DNA of 64,000 nt from Roseicyclus marinus (lineage in GTDB: Bacteria > Pseudomonadota > Alphaproteobacteria > Rhodobacterales > Rhodobacteraceae). This document shows positions 45,057 through 54,544 of the stretch, in pieces. The stretch lies in NCBI RefSeq assembly GCF_030163795.1, contig NZ_JASJOF010000002.1, forward strand, positions 248,001 to 312,000. The letters are read 5' to 3'. A program made the position numbers and the translations under genes. Each line of letters starts with the position of its first letter. The first letter of the stretch is position 1. A model generated the notes under the pieces. It saw only the letters and a program-made list of their open reading frames with translations, searched no databases and was not told the DNA's origin.

Positions 45057-46322
45057 TCAGCCCGCCGTCGCCGGCTCTTCCTTCTTGCGTTCGGAATAGA
45101 TCATCAGGGGCTGCGCCTCGGATGTGACGGCCTCCTCGTTCACCACCACTTCTTCCACGCCCTCGGTGCTGGGCAGGTCGAACATGGTGTTGAGCAAGAT
45201 ATCCTCCATGATCGACCGCAGGCCGCGCGCCCCGGTCTTGCGCGCAATCGCCCGCTTGGCGATCGCCTTCAGCGCATCATCGGTGAACTTCAGCTTCACA
45301 TCTTCCAGCTCGAACAGCCGCTGGTACTGCTTGACCAGCGCGTTCTTGGGCTCGGTCAGGATCGTGACCAGCGCCGCCTCGTCCAGATCCTCCAGCGTGG
45401 CGATCACGGGCAGACGGCCCACGAATTCCGGGATCAGGCCGAACTTCAGGAGATCCTCGGGCTCCAGATCCTTGAAATACTCGCCCACGGTCTTGGAGGC
45501 CGGGTCGCGCACATCGGCGCCAAAGCCCATGGCCGACCCCTTGCCGCGCTGCGCGATGATCTTGTCGAGCCCCGCGAATGCGCCCCCGCAGATGAACAGG
45601 ATGTTCGTCGTATCCACCTGCAGGAATTCCTGCTGCGGATGCTTGCGCCCGCCCTGCGGCGGCACGCTTGCGACTGTGCCCTCCATGATCTTCAAGAGAG
45701 CCTGCTGCACGCCCTCGCCCGACACGTCGCGGGTGATCGACGGGTTGTCCGACTTGCGCGTGATCTTGTCGACCTCGTCGATATAGACGATGCCACGCTG
45801 CGCGCGCTCCACGTTGTATTCGCTGGCCTGCAACAGCTTGAGGATGATGTTCTCCACATCCTCGCCCACGTAACCGGCTTCGGTCAGCGTCGTCGCATCC
45901 GCCATGGTGAAGGGTACGTCGAGAATCCGCGCCAGCGTCTGCGCCAAGAGCGTCTTGCCGCAGCCCGTCGGGCCAATCAGCAAGATGTTGGACTTCGACA
46001 ATTCGATGTCGGATTTGCCCGAATGGTTCAGACGCTTGTAATGGTTGTGCACAGCCACCGACAGCACGCGCTTGGCATGCATCTGGCCGATCACGTAATC
46101 GTCCAGCACGTCGCAAATCTCCTGCGGCGTCGGCACCCCGTCCGAGGATTTCAGACCCGAGGTCTTCGTCTCCTCGCGGATGATGTCCATGCACAGCTCG
46201 ACGCATTCGTCGCAGATGAACACCGTGGGCCCTGCAATCAGCTTGCGGACCTCGTGCTGGCTCTTGCCGCAGAACGAGCAATAGAGCGTGTTTTTCGAGT
46301 CGCCGCCGGAAGAAGTCGCCAT
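45057..46322 (-). CDS. clpX: ATP-dependent Clp protease ATP-binding subunit ClpX
   Basis: AAA+ unfoldase that recognises substrates and feeds them to ClpP. Seen: N-terminal zinc-binding domain (CSFCGKSQ ... CDECVELC), Walker [13 protein letters not shown], Walker [12 protein letters not shown], the [16 protein letters not shown] region, and sensor-2 [11 protein letters not shown]. Length 421 aa from ATG 46322 (AAGGTGG seven bases upstream). In alphaproteobacteria ClpXP drives CtrA turnover and the cell cycle. 151 bp after clpP, so it probably has its own promoter. Confidence 0.97.
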   Translation of the reverse strand: MATSSGGDSKNTLYCSFCGKSQHEVRKLIAGPTVFICDECVELCMDIIREETKTSGLKSSDGVPTPQEICDVLDDYVIGQMHAKRVLSVAVHNHYKRLNHSGKSDIELSKSNILLIGPTGCGKTLLAQTLARILDVPFTMADATTLTEAGYVGEDVENIILKLLQASEYNVERAQRGIVYIDEVDKITRKSDNPSITRDVSGEGVQQALLKIMEGTVASVPPQGGRKHPQQEFLQVDTTNILFICGGAFAGLDKIIAQRGKGSAMGFGADVRDPASKTVGEYFKDLEPEDLLKFGLIPEFVGRLPVIATLEDLDEAALVTILTEPKNALVKQYQRLFELEDVKLKFTDDALKAIAKRAIARKTGARGLRSIMEDILLNTMFDLPSTEGVEEVVVNEEAVTSEAQPLMIYSERKKEEPATAG

Positions 46323-46398
46323 ATCGTCCACCTTTGATACCTAGGGGTGGGGGGCCCCCGACCCGGGTCAAACCCGGGCCGAAATTTCAGGAAAGCCT

Positions 46399-46428
46399 AG
46401 AACAGGCCAACCGTCATCACAATGTCAA
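46399..46428 (-). promoter_or_regulatory. Candidate clpX promoter between clpP and clpX
   Basis: Minus-strand TTGACA (complement of 46423-46428), an exact consensus -35 box, with 18 bp to TGTTCT (46399-46404), a weak -10. The gap also has GC palindromes (CCCCGCGGGG at about 46433-46442, CCCGGGT repeats near 46372). Confidence 0.4.
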
Positions 46429-46473
46429 ATTCCCCGCGGGGGTCCGACGACCACGAGACTGTGACCCGCGCCG

Positions 46474-47106
46474 TCACTTGCCCTCGCTCTCCGCGGGGAC
46501 GCGATTTTCCACGATCTGGTCGATCAGGCCCCAGTCCTTGGCCTGCTCGGGATCCATGAAATTGTCCCGCTCCAGCGCGTCGACCACGGTGTCGAAATCC
46601 TGCCCGGTGTGCTTGACGTAGATCTGGTTCAGCCGGTCCTTCAGCTTCTGGGTCTCCTTGGCATGGATCATGATATCCGTCGCCTGACCCTGATAGCCAC
46701 CCGAAGGCTGGTGAACCATGATGCGCGAATTGGGCAGGCTGAACCGCATGCCCTTTTCCCCCGCCGTCAGCAAAAGCGACCCCATCGAGGCCGCCTGCCC
46801 GATCACCAGCGTCGAAACCTTGGGCTTGATGTACTGCATCGTGTCGTAGATCGACAGGCCGCTCGTCACCACGCCGCCGGGGCTGTTGATGTACATGCTG
46901 ATTTCCTTCGACGGGTTCTCCGCCTCCAGATGCAACAGCTGTGCCACGATCAGGCTGGCCATGCCGTCATGGACCGGACCCGAAACGAAGATGATCCGCT
47001 CCTTCAGGAGCCGCGAAAAGATGTCATAGGCCCGCTCGCCCCGGCTGGTCTGTTCGACCACCATCGGCACGAGGGTGTTCATGTAGTGCTCGGTCGGATC
47101 AATCAT
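46474..47106 (-). CDS. clpP: ATP-dependent Clp protease proteolytic subunit ClpP
   Basis: Serine protease that forms the tetradecameric degradation chamber for ClpX and ClpA. Seen: [31 protein letters not shown], the nucleophile in [10 protein letters not shown], the catalytic His in [10 protein letters not shown], and the C-terminal Asp region. Length 210 aa from ATG 47106 ([10 protein letters not shown]), the expected start for this clade; an upstream in-frame ATG at 47136 would add ten residues. Confidence 0.96.
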   Translation of the reverse strand: MIDPTEHYMNTLVPMVVEQTSRGERAYDIFSRLLKERIIFVSGPVHDGMASLIVAQLLHLEAENPSKEISMYINSPGGVVTSGLSIYDTMQYIKPKVSTLVIGQAASMGSLLLTAGEKGMRFSLPNSRIMVHQPSGGYQGQATDIMIHAKETQKLKDRLNQIYVKHTGQDFDTVVDALERDNFMDPEQAKDWGLIDQIVENRVPAESEGK

Positions 47107-47255
47107 CGCTGCCTCGGCCCCAGATACATTGCGCATGTCATGCCCTGAGTCTTAGTGGTCGCATGGGGGGGCTGCAAGGGCGGGCCGGCGCTTGACTTGT
47201 CGAACCGGATCGGAAAACAGGCAGATCAGTCTTTGGAACTCCCCGGGGGTGGATC

Positions 47256-47918
47256 ATGGTCCGGCAATCTTCGCTCACGCTCGCCTCCGAATGTACGGTG
47301 GCCGAACGCGCGGCCATGACGCAGGCGCTTGAACAGGCGGGCTTTACCGGCGCGCATCTGGAACTGGGCACCGCGGCGGGCGGCACGCTCAAGGAGTTGA
47401 TGGGCATCTACCCAGATGCGGCAACACGCCCCCCCTTCCATGTCATCGACCCGATGACCTATTTCCCCGACCAGCTCACCAAGGTTCGCACCAACCTGAC
47501 GAATGCGGGCATCGATCCCGACAGCGTCCGCTTCCATATCGGCACCTCGGCCGATTTCCTGCCCGTGGCGCGCGCCGAAGGCTTGCGCTTCGATTTCGTC
47601 TTCATCGACGGCGATCACCGGCACCGCCCGGTTCTGGCCGATCTGGCGCTGGCCGATTTCGTCAATCCCGGCGGGCTGATCGCACTGCATGACAACGGCC
47701 CGAAATTTCCGGGCGTGGGCTGGGCCATCGACCGCTTCCTCGCCCGCAACCCCGGATACGAGCGCGTCACGCAGGCCGAAACCCTCACCCTCCTGCGCAA
47801 GACCCAAGCCGCCGGTCCCGTCCGCATCCTGGGCCTCGATCTGGCCGAGGCATCGGTGACCCAGGTGCTGTCGCGCTGGCGTCAATCCTACCGCAAAAGG
47901 CTGGCCCGCCGCGCCTGA
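47256..47918 (+). CDS. Class I SAM-dependent methyltransferase
   Basis: A 220-aa Methyltransf_24-type protein: LELGTAAGGTLKELMG (SAM motif I), FHVIDPMTYFPDQ, DFVFIDGDHRHRPVLADL (motif with IDGDH typical of the family), and LVNPGGLIALHD-like segment (FVNPGGLIALHDNG). The substrate is unknown; relatives act on sugars of surface polymers or small molecules. Divergent from clpP and 18 bp before the photolyase-like gene. Confidence 0.8.
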   Translation: MVRQSSLTLASECTVAERAAMTQALEQAGFTGAHLELGTAAGGTLKELMGIYPDAATRPPFHVIDPMTYFPDQLTKVRTNLTNAGIDPDSVRFHIGTSADFLPVARAEGLRFDFVFIDGDHRHRPVLADLALADFVNPGGLIALHDNGPKFPGVGWAIDRFLARNPGYERVTQAETLTLLRKTQAAGPVRILGLDLAEASVTQVLSRWRQSYRKRLARRA

Positions 47919-47936
47919 CCGCCTAGATCGGGCGGC

Positions 47937-49130
47937 ATGATCAACACCGCCCTCCCCCCCGCCACCCGTACCGAGGCGATCGCGCGTCTCAGCCGCTTCG
48001 TGCCCCATGCAGGCCGCGATTACGCCGCGCAGCGCAACCATGACCTGCCGGGGCACCCCCATGTCTCGACCCTCTCGCCATGGCTGCGCCACCGCCTGAT
48101 CACCGAAGCCGAGGTTTTGCAGGCCGTTCTCGGCCGCCATTCGCTGCAAGCCGCCGAGAAATTCGTGCAGGAAGTCTACTGGCGCACCTATTGGAAAGGC
48201 TGGCTCGAATTGCGCCCTGCTATCTGGGGCGACTACCGCGCGGGCCTTGACCGCGTTCTGGCCGATGCGAGCCTCACCGACCGTCTGGCGCAGGCCGAGG
48301 CCGGGCAGACCGGCATCGCCTGTTTCGACGCATGGATGCAGGAACTGGTCGCCACCGGTTACTTGCACAATCACGCGCGGATGTGGGCGGCCTCGATCTG
48401 GATCTTCACCCTCCGCCTGCCGTGGGAGGCTGGGGCCGATCTCTTCTTGCGTCACCTGCTGGACGGCGATCCGGCCTCCAACACGCTGTCATGGCGCTGG
48501 GTCGCGGGTCTCCAGACCAAGGGCAAGCATTACCTCGCCCGTCCCGACAACATCGCGAAATACACCGGCGGTCGGTTCCAGCCCACGGGGCTTGTGACCG
48601 ATGCCGAACCCCTGCGCGGTCCCGATGCGCCCAAGCCGCGACCCGCGCCCGGGGGCGACCTGCCCCGCCCCGGCCTCAAGACCGCGATCCTCCTGACCGA
48701 GGAGGACCTGTCGCCCGGTTTCCTGCTCGACGCGCTCGACGGCCCGCCCGTGGCCCATGCCGCCCTTCTCGCGGTCACGGGCCGCTCGCCCCGCCCCGTC
48801 GCCCCGCGCGTCCTCGACTTCACCCGCGCCGCCATCACCGATGCCCGCGACCGCTGGTCCGACCGCATGGGCGCGGCAGGTCCCCTGACCGATGATGTCA
48901 CCGCGCTGGCCGCATGGGCGTCCGAGGCCGGGATCGACCAGCTTGTGACCGCCTATGCCCCGGTCGGTCCGGCGGCCACCGCGCTCTCGCGGCTCGACCG
49001 CGTATTGGCCGATGAGGGGATCACGCTCGTCCGCCTGCTCCGTCCCTACGACGCCTCCGCATGGCCCCACGCGACCCACGGCTTCTTCCGCTTCAAGGAG
49101 GCGATCCCCAGCCTTGTCGCGGAATTGTGA
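47937..49130 (+). CDS. Photolyase/cryptochrome-like FAD-binding protein with reversed domain order
   Basis: A 397-aa protein. Residues about 15-215 match the FAD-binding domain of photolyases: QEVYWRTYWKGWLEL, CFDAWMQELVATGYLHNHARMWAAS (residues 129-153) and DPASNTLSWRWVAGLQTKGKHY. In normal photolyases this domain is C-terminal, after a Rossmann-like antenna domain. Here that domain is missing in front; instead residues about 248-397 look like an alpha/beta domain (KTAILLTEEDL; VTAYAPVGPAATALSRLDRVL) ending in a segment resembling the antenna-domain end (HATHGFFRFKEAIPSL). So the two halves seem swapped. DNA repair, blue-light sensing or neither is possible. Confidence 0.75.
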   Translation: MINTALPPATRTEAIARLSRFVPHAGRDYAAQRNHDLPGHPHVSTLSPWLRHRLITEAEVLQAVLGRHSLQAAEKFVQEVYWRTYWKGWLELRPAIWGDYRAGLDRVLADASLTDRLAQAEAGQTGIACFDAWMQELVATGYLHNHARMWAASIWIFTLRLPWEAGADLFLRHLLDGDPASNTLSWRWVAGLQTKGKHYLARPDNIAKYTGGRFQPTGLVTDAEPLRGPDAPKPRPAPGGDLPRPGLKTAILLTEEDLSPGFLLDALDGPPVAHAALLAVTGRSPRPVAPRVLDFTRAAITDARDRWSDRMGAAGPLTDDVTALAAWASEAGIDQLVTAYAPVGPAATALSRLDRVLADEGITLVRLLRPYDASAWPHATHGFFRFKEAIPSLVAEL

Positions 49131-49219
49131 GCAAACTTGTGGATAAGTTAAGTCACGGTTCGATAGGTGATAGTCCGTTAGGAAATCGTCCGGAACTTTC
49201 AGGATCGCTTAACGGATTT

Positions 49220-50017
49220 TCACAATCCTTTAACCGGATCGAAACGCTGCATGTCGCGCAACAGCGCGATGAAACCTTGGGTCTGCGCGGCCAGATCCGC
49301 CTCGCCCAACTCGGCCGTCGCACGCGACGCATCGCCCACGGTTCCCTTGGGGTTCAAGTCATTGGCCAGCCATCCCAAATTCGCATCGGCCATGTGATAA
49401 CCCAATTTCGCCGATCCCTGCCGCAACGCCGTCTGGCGGCTCTCGAAATTCTCCACCAGATCGCCGCGCACCAGATCAGGCCGGCTCGCCAACATCATGG
49501 AAGTCTCTGATAATCCACCATGAATATCGACCATCGGCCCATCGGGATAGGTATAGACCCGCGCGCCGCCCAACCGCGTCCAGGCCGTCGTCGCCACCGC
49601 CATGCCAAGCGTCTGCCGCAGCTCGCGCGCCACGATCTCCATCGGCGCGACATTGCCGCCATGGCTCGTGACGATGACCATTTTCTTCAGCCCCGCCCGT
49701 GCCACGCTTTGCCCGATCTCGATCCAAGCCCGGATCGCGGTCTCCCAAGTCAGCGTCAAAGTGCCCGCAAATTCAATATGTTCGTTCGATTTGCACACCT
49801 GCTGCACCGGCAGGAAACTGGCGGGAACATCCCCCGGCAAAGCGTCGATGACCCGCGCCACCATCGCTTCCGCAAGGATCGCATCGACCCCCACGGGCAG
49901 ATGCGGACCATGCTGCTCGATCGCCGCGATCGGCAGAACCGCGATCCAACCTGTTGTATCGCTTTCGGAAAATTCGCGCGTCGTCATCTCGCGCCAGATC
50001 GGTCTTGGCAGGCTCAT
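49220..50017 (-). CDS. Creatininase family amidohydrolase
   Basis: A 265-aa protein with the creatininase fold: LPIAAIEQHGPHLPVGVDA (metal-binding Glu and His), VTSHGGNVAPMEIVARE, and DIHGGLSETSMML with the second metal pair. The family opens cyclic amides such as creatinine, or deformylates intermediates of other pathways; the substrate is not clear. Start at ATG 50017; the frame continues upstream through non-family sequence. Convergent with the photolyase-like gene and divergent from gcdH. Confidence 0.85.
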   Translation of the reverse strand: MSLPRPIWREMTTREFSESDTTGWIAVLPIAAIEQHGPHLPVGVDAILAEAMVARVIDALPGDVPASFLPVQQVCKSNEHIEFAGTLTLTWETAIRAWIEIGQSVARAGLKKMVIVTSHGGNVAPMEIVARELRQTLGMAVATTAWTRLGGARVYTYPDGPMVDIHGGLSETSMMLASRPDLVRGDLVENFESRQTALRQGSAKLGYHMADANLGWLANDLNPKGTVGDASRATAELGEADLAAQTQGFIALLRDMQRFDPVKGL

Positions 50018-50225
50018 GCTATCCTCCGTTTCCTCGCTGATCAGACCCGCCCGAAGGCACGTCCATGCCCGGCACCGCGCCAACCGCGAACATCCACCAG
50101 ATTGCCCGCTTTCCGGGCATCGCACCAGTGAAACGCCCAAGCGCGCATCACCCGCGGATTCCCAACCCGGGGTTGCACAATCGGTGCGAATGATATGAAT
50201 CGAGACAAGCCACAGGAGATACGCC

Positions 50226-51440
50226 ATGCCCGACGGACACACCCGCCACACCGGCCCCTCGCTTGCGCCCTTCGACTGGGCCGACCCTTTCCACCTTGCC
50301 GAACAATTGTCCGAAGAGGAACGCATGGTCGCCGAAAGCGCGCGGGCCTATGCGCAGGACAAGCTTCTGCCGCGCGTCAACGATGCCTATCTGAACGAGA
50401 CCGTAGCCCCTGAAATCTTTGCGGAAATGGGCGCCATGGGCCTCCTGGGCGTCACGATCCCCGAGGAATTCGGCGGCATCGGCGCCGGCTATGTCACCTA
50501 TGGTCTCGTCGCCCGCGAGGTCGAGCGCGTCGACAGCGGCTACCGGTCGATGATGTCGGTCCAGTCTTCGCTCGTGATGTATCCGATCCACGCCTATGGG
50601 ACCGAGGCGCAGAAGGCCAAATACCTTCCCGGCCTCGCCGCCGGAACGCTCATCGGCTGTTTCGGCCTCACCGAACCCGACGCCGGGTCCGACCCTGCAG
50701 GCATGAAGACAACGGCCAAGAAAACCGCCGATGGCTATGTCCTGAACGGTGCCAAGATGTGGATTTCCAACAGCCCCATCGCCGATGTTTTCGTTGTCTG
50801 GGCCAAATCCGAGGCACATGGCGGCAAGATCCGCGGCTTCGTGCTGGAAAAGGGCATGAAGGGTCTCAGCGCCCCCAAGATCGGCGGCAAGCTGTCCTTG
50901 CGCGCCAGCGTCACGGGCGAGATCGTGATGAAGGATGTGGAAGTCGGCGAAGACGCGCTTTTGCCCGGTGTCGAGGGGCTCAAGGGCCCCTTCGGCTGCC
51001 TGAACCGCGCACGCTACGGCATCGCCTGGGGCGTGATGGGCGCGGCCGAGGAATGCTGGCACCGCGCGCGCCAATACGGGCTTGACCGCGTGCAATTCGG
51101 GCGTCCACTGGCCCAGACACAGCTGTTCCAGAAGAAACTGGCCGACATGCAGACCGAGATCGCACTAGGCCTTCAGGCGGCGCTCAGGGCGGGCCGGATG
51201 ATGGACGAGGGAAGCTGTGCGCCCGAGGTCATCAGCCTGATCAAGCGCAACAATTGCGGCAAGGCGTTGGATATCGCGCGGGCCGCGCGCGACATGCATG
51301 GCGGCAACGGGATCATGGCGGAATACCACGTCATGCGCCACGCCCAGAACCTCGAGACGGTGAACACCTACGAGGGCACGCATGATGTCCATGCGCTGAT
51401 CCTTGGCCGCGCACAGACCGGGCTTCAGGCGTTTTTCTGA
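50226..51440 (+). CDS. gcdH: Glutaryl-CoA dehydrogenase
   Basis: FAD acyl-CoA dehydrogenase that oxidatively decarboxylates glutaryl-CoA to crotonyl-CoA in lysine and tryptophan breakdown. Seen: [20 protein letters not shown] at the N-terminus (characteristic of GcdH), [29 protein letters not shown] (FAD site), [17 protein letters not shown], and [20 protein letters not shown] with the catalytic Glu. Length 404 aa. Ribosome site CAGGAG. It converges on choV with only 3 bp between stops. Confidence 0.93.
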   Translation: MPDGHTRHTGPSLAPFDWADPFHLAEQLSEEERMVAESARAYAQDKLLPRVNDAYLNETVAPEIFAEMGAMGLLGVTIPEEFGGIGAGYVTYGLVAREVERVDSGYRSMMSVQSSLVMYPIHAYGTEAQKAKYLPGLAAGTLIGCFGLTEPDAGSDPAGMKTTAKKTADGYVLNGAKMWISNSPIADVFVVWAKSEAHGGKIRGFVLEKGMKGLSAPKIGGKLSLRASVTGEIVMKDVEVGEDALLPGVEGLKGPFGCLNRARYGIAWGVMGAAEECWHRARQYGLDRVQFGRPLAQTQLFQKKLADMQTEIALGLQAALRAGRMMDEGSCAPEVISLIKRNNCGKALDIARAARDMHGGNGIMAEYHVMRHAQNLETVNTYEGTHDVHALILGRAQTGLQAFF

Positions 51441-51443
51441 TCC

Positions 51444-52457
51444 TCAGGATCCAAGACGGGCGGTCACGCTTTCGGGCGTGACCGTGCCGATCACGTCTCC
51501 CGCCTCTTCCACCGCCAGCGCTGCGGGGCTTTCGGCAAAGCGTTTGAGGATCTCGCGCACCGGCAGGTCGGCGGCGATGTGATCGCCCGCGCCGGGCACC
51601 GGCTGCATCACGTCGCGTGCGGTCAGAACCCCCAATGGGTTCATGTTGGCCACGAATTCCGCGACATAGCCGTTTGCGGGGCTCGAGAAAATCTCGCGCG
51701 GGGTGCCGCATTGCACGATCCGCCCGCCCTCCATGATGGCGATCCGATTGCCGATCTTGAACGCCTCGTCCAGATCGTGACTCACGAAGATGATGGTGCG
51801 CTTCAGATCGCGTTGCAGGTCCAGAAGTTCATCCTGAAGCTTGGACCGGATCAGCGGGTCGAGCGCGGAAAAAGGTTCGTCCATCAACAGGATCGGCGCT
51901 TCGGTCGCAAAGGCGCGCGCCAATCCCACGCGCTGCTGCATGCCGCCCGACAATTCCCCCACCAAGGCCCCCGCGCGGTCCGCCAGGCCTACAAGCTCCA
52001 GCTGACGCTCGACCCGGGCGCGACGTTCCTCGGCGGAAAGCCCGGCCAGTTCGAGGCCGAGGCCCACGTTGTCGCGGACGCTGCGCCAAGGCAAAAGGCC
52101 GAATTGCTGGAAGACCATGGTCACCGCGGTCTGCCGCAACCGTCGCAGGGCCGCGCCCCGCGCTTCGGTGACATTGACCATCGTATCGCCCACGCGCACC
52201 TCGACATGGCCGCGCACCACGGGGTTCAGCGCATTGACGGCCCGCAGAAGGGTGGACTTCCCCGAGCCCGACAGCCCCATGAGAACAAGGATTTCCCCCT
52301 CTTCGACCTCCAGCGCGCAATCATGCACACCCAAAACTTGCCCGGTGGCGGACTGGATCTCGGACCGGCTTTCCCCCGCATCGGCGCGTTCCAGCGCGGC
52401 TTCGGGTCGATCGCCGAACATGATGCAGACATCGTGGAAACGGACGGCATGGGTCAT
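51444..52457 (-). CDS. choV: Choline/glycine betaine ABC transporter ATP-binding protein
   Basis: ATPase subunit of a ProV/ChoV-type importer. Seen: Walker A MGLSGSGKSTLLRAVN, Q-loop, signature LSGGMQQRVGLARA, Walker B PILLMDEPFSALDP, His switch FVSHDLDEA, and a C-terminal regulatory stretch after residue 270 with a single CBS-like segment (DLPVREILKRFAESP). Length 337 aa. Its ATG overlaps the GFA gene stop (ATGA), placing GFA between permease and ATPase. Choline is the likely substrate, inferred from the neighbouring bet genes. Confidence 0.9.
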   Translation of the reverse strand: MTHAVRFHDVCIMFGDRPEAALERADAGESRSEIQSATGQVLGVHDCALEVEEGEILVLMGLSGSGKSTLLRAVNALNPVVRGHVEVRVGDTMVNVTEARGAALRRLRQTAVTMVFQQFGLLPWRSVRDNVGLGLELAGLSAEERRARVERQLELVGLADRAGALVGELSGGMQQRVGLARAFATEAPILLMDEPFSALDPLIRSKLQDELLDLQRDLKRTIIFVSHDLDEAFKIGNRIAIMEGGRIVQCGTPREIFSSPANGYVAEFVANMNPLGVLTARDVMQPVPGAGDHIAADLPVREILKRFAESPAALAVEEAGDVIGTVTPESVTARLGS

Positions 52458-52870
52458 GTCGGGGTCTTCTCGTAGCGCAAGATACCGTCGATCCGGGGCG
52501 GGGCCCCGTCGGACGGATGATGGATGCCGTCATTGACCGGGATTTCAGGCAGGTCCCAGACCGAAAAATCCTTCAGACAGGCAAGGTTGACGCCGAACTG
52601 CTCGGGGTTCGAGCGGCGCTGGTGATGGGTGTAGATCCCGCAGGTTCGGCAAAAGAAATGCTGCGCTGTGAGGGTACCGAATTGGTAGAGGGTCAGATTG
52701 TCCTCGCCCGCGTGAAAGCGGATGCCGTCAAGGTTGGCCGACACGGCGACCGCCCCCCGCATCGTGCAATAGGAACAGGTGCAACGCCGGGCGGAGGACA
52801 ATCCGCCTGGCAGCGTCACGTGAAACCGAACCGTTCCGCAATGGCACGATGCCTCGAACATCTCGGTCAT
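52454..52870 (-). CDS. GFA/CENP-V family zinc protein
   Basis: A 138-aa protein of the glutathione-dependent formaldehyde-activating family. Seen: SCHCGTVRF (CxC near residue 9), RRCTCSYCTMRG (CxxC) and FFCRTCGIYTHH (CxxC), the zinc-binding Cys set. Members bind zinc; some accelerate S-hydroxymethyl-glutathione formation. Placed with ATGA overlaps both after choW and before choV, so it is made with the choline transporter. A formaldehyde-related role would fit demethylation of choline-derived betaine, but that is inference. The frame to 53101 runs into choW. Confidence 0.85.
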   Translation of the reverse strand: MTEMFEASCHCGTVRFHVTLPGGLSSARRCTCSYCTMRGAVAVSANLDGIRFHAGEDNLTLYQFGTLTAQHFFCRTCGIYTHHQRRSNPEQFGVNLACLKDFSVWDLPEIPVNDGIHHPSDGAPPRIDGILRYEKTPT

Positions 52871-53820
52871 CTGCGCCCCACCCTCAGAACCCGGTCGAGC
52901 AAGATCGCCACGACCACGATGATCAGCCCGGCCTCGAAACCCAGCCCGGTGTTGACCTGATTGAGCGCGCGCACCACCGGCACGCCCAGCCCATCCGCAC
53001 CGACCAGCGCCGCGATCACCACCATCGACAGCGACAGCATGATGGTCTGGTTCAGCCCCGCCATGATCTGCGGCGCGGCATAGGGCAGCTCGACCTTCCA
53101 CAGCTTCTGACGCGGGGTGGCGCCGAATGCATCGGCGGCCTCGATCAGCGCGGTGGGGGTCGAGGATATACCCAGATGCGTCAGGCGGATCGGCGCTGGC
53201 AGCACAAAGATCACGGTGGCAATCAGCCCCGGCACCATGCCGATGCCGAAAAACACGATGGCCGGGATCAGGTAGACGAAGGTCGGCAGCGTCTGCATCA
53301 GGTCAAGCACGGGCCGCATCGCCGCGTAAAGCCTTGGGCGGTGGGCAACGGCGATGCCGATCGGCACACCCAGCCCCATGCAGACCACGCAGGCCGACAG
53401 GACCAGCGTCAGGCTTTCGGTCGTTTCCTCCCAATAGCCTTGGTTGATGATGAACAAGAGGCCCGCCGCCACCAGCGCAGGCACCCGCCAACCGCGGTGA
53501 AGCCGCCAGACCAACGCCACGAAGATCAGCGTCACAAGGATCGGATGCCATTCGGGCGGGTAGAGATAATCGATCTCGGACCGGCGCAGATCATAGAGCC
53601 AGCCGGTGTTGGGCGGTTCCTGCAACAGGGCGAGAATGGCCTCGATCAGCACCTCGAGCCCCACGGCCAAAGCATCGAACAGGCCCGACAAGTTGGATTG
53701 CAGCCAGTCAAAGCCCGCCTCGGCGGCGTCCCCGACCCGCAATTTGCATTCCGTGACAGCGCCGAGCGGGCCTGCCCCCTCGGGCCAGCCCTCGTCGCAG
53801 TCCGTGATCCACCTCAGCAT
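52867..53820 (-). CDS. choW: Choline/glycine betaine ABC transporter permease
   Basis: Inner-membrane permease of the ProW/ChoW family, 317 aa. Six to seven membrane segments are visible, with the permease loop EAADAFGATPRQKLWKVELPYAAPQIMAGLNQ that contacts the ATPase. The N-terminal part (residues 1-60) is periplasmic or amphipathic, as in ProW. Its stop overlaps the GFA start. It is separated from choX by a GST gene on the other strand. Confidence 0.9.
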   Translation of the reverse strand: MLRWITDCDEGWPEGAGPLGAVTECKLRVGDAAEAGFDWLQSNLSGLFDALAVGLEVLIEAILALLQEPPNTGWLYDLRRSEIDYLYPPEWHPILVTLIFVALVWRLHRGWRVPALVAAGLLFIINQGYWEETTESLTLVLSACVVCMGLGVPIGIAVAHRPRLYAAMRPVLDLMQTLPTFVYLIPAIVFFGIGMVPGLIATVIFVLPAPIRLTHLGISSTPTALIEAADAFGATPRQKLWKVELPYAAPQIMAGLNQTIMLSLSMVVIAALVGADGLGVPVVRALNQVNTGLGFEAGLIIVVVAILLDRVLRVGRR

Positions 53821-53885
53821 GGCTCACCTTTCGCGGTACCTTGCCCTGTGGCAGGCTTCGCGCGACCCGGACCGGAGGAGATGAA

Positions 53886-54530
53886 ATGCCCGACCTGACG
53901 CTCTACACCAATCCCATGTCGCGCGGGCGCATCGCCCGCTGGATGATGGAAGAGGCGGGCCTGCCCTACGAGGCCCGTATCGTCGCCTATGGTCCTGAAA
54001 TGAAATCGCCCGCCTATCGCGCGCTTAACCCGATGGGCAAGGTTCCCACGCTGGTCCACGGCGACACCGCCATCACCGAGGTCGCGGCGATCTGCACCTA
54101 CATGGCCGAGCTTGCCCCGGATGCTGGCCTGATCCCGCCGCCCGCGACGCCCGAGCGCGGCAGTTTCTACCGCTGGATGTTCTTTGCCGCCGGCAGCGTC
54201 GATCCCGCGGTCTCGGCGGCCTCTCTGGGCCTCGACACCAGTGACCCGCAGGTCTACCGGCGCGTCGGCTGGGGCACTGTCGAGGCTGTGGCCGACACCT
54301 TGGCGGGCCTGTTGTCCGACGGACGCCCCTACCTCTTGGGCGAACGGTTCAGCGCGGTCGACATTTGCCTTGGCAGCCAGATCGTCTGGGGCCTGCAATA
54401 CAATTCCCTGCCCGCGCGTGACGGCTTCGCCGCCTATGCCGCCCGCATCACCGACCGGGACGCCGCGCAGCGCGCCGCCGCGATCGACGACGCGCTGATC
54501 CCCGCGCCCGAACCGGGCACGGGGACTTGA
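53886..54530 (+). CDS. Glutathione S-transferase family protein inside the choline locus
   Basis: A 214-aa GST: N-terminal domain TLYTNPMSRGRIARWMMEEAG (Ser/Arg near the active site) and MGKVPTLVHGDTAITEVAAI, C-terminal helical domain with YLLGERFSAVDICLG. Start ATG 53886 (GGAGGAG upstream). It is on the plus strand in the gap between choW and choX (both minus), 65 bp from choW and 14 bp from choX, so it splits the transporter operon. Confidence 0.88.
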   Translation: MPDLTLYTNPMSRGRIARWMMEEAGLPYEARIVAYGPEMKSPAYRALNPMGKVPTLVHGDTAITEVAAICTYMAELAPDAGLIPPPATPERGSFYRWMFFAAGSVDPAVSAASLGLDTSDPQVYRRVGWGTVEAVADTLAGLLSDGRPYLLGERFSAVDICLGSQIVWGLQYNSLPARDGFAAYAARITDRDAAQRAAAIDDALIPAPEPGTGT

Positions 54531-54544
54531 TGATGGCGCCGTGA

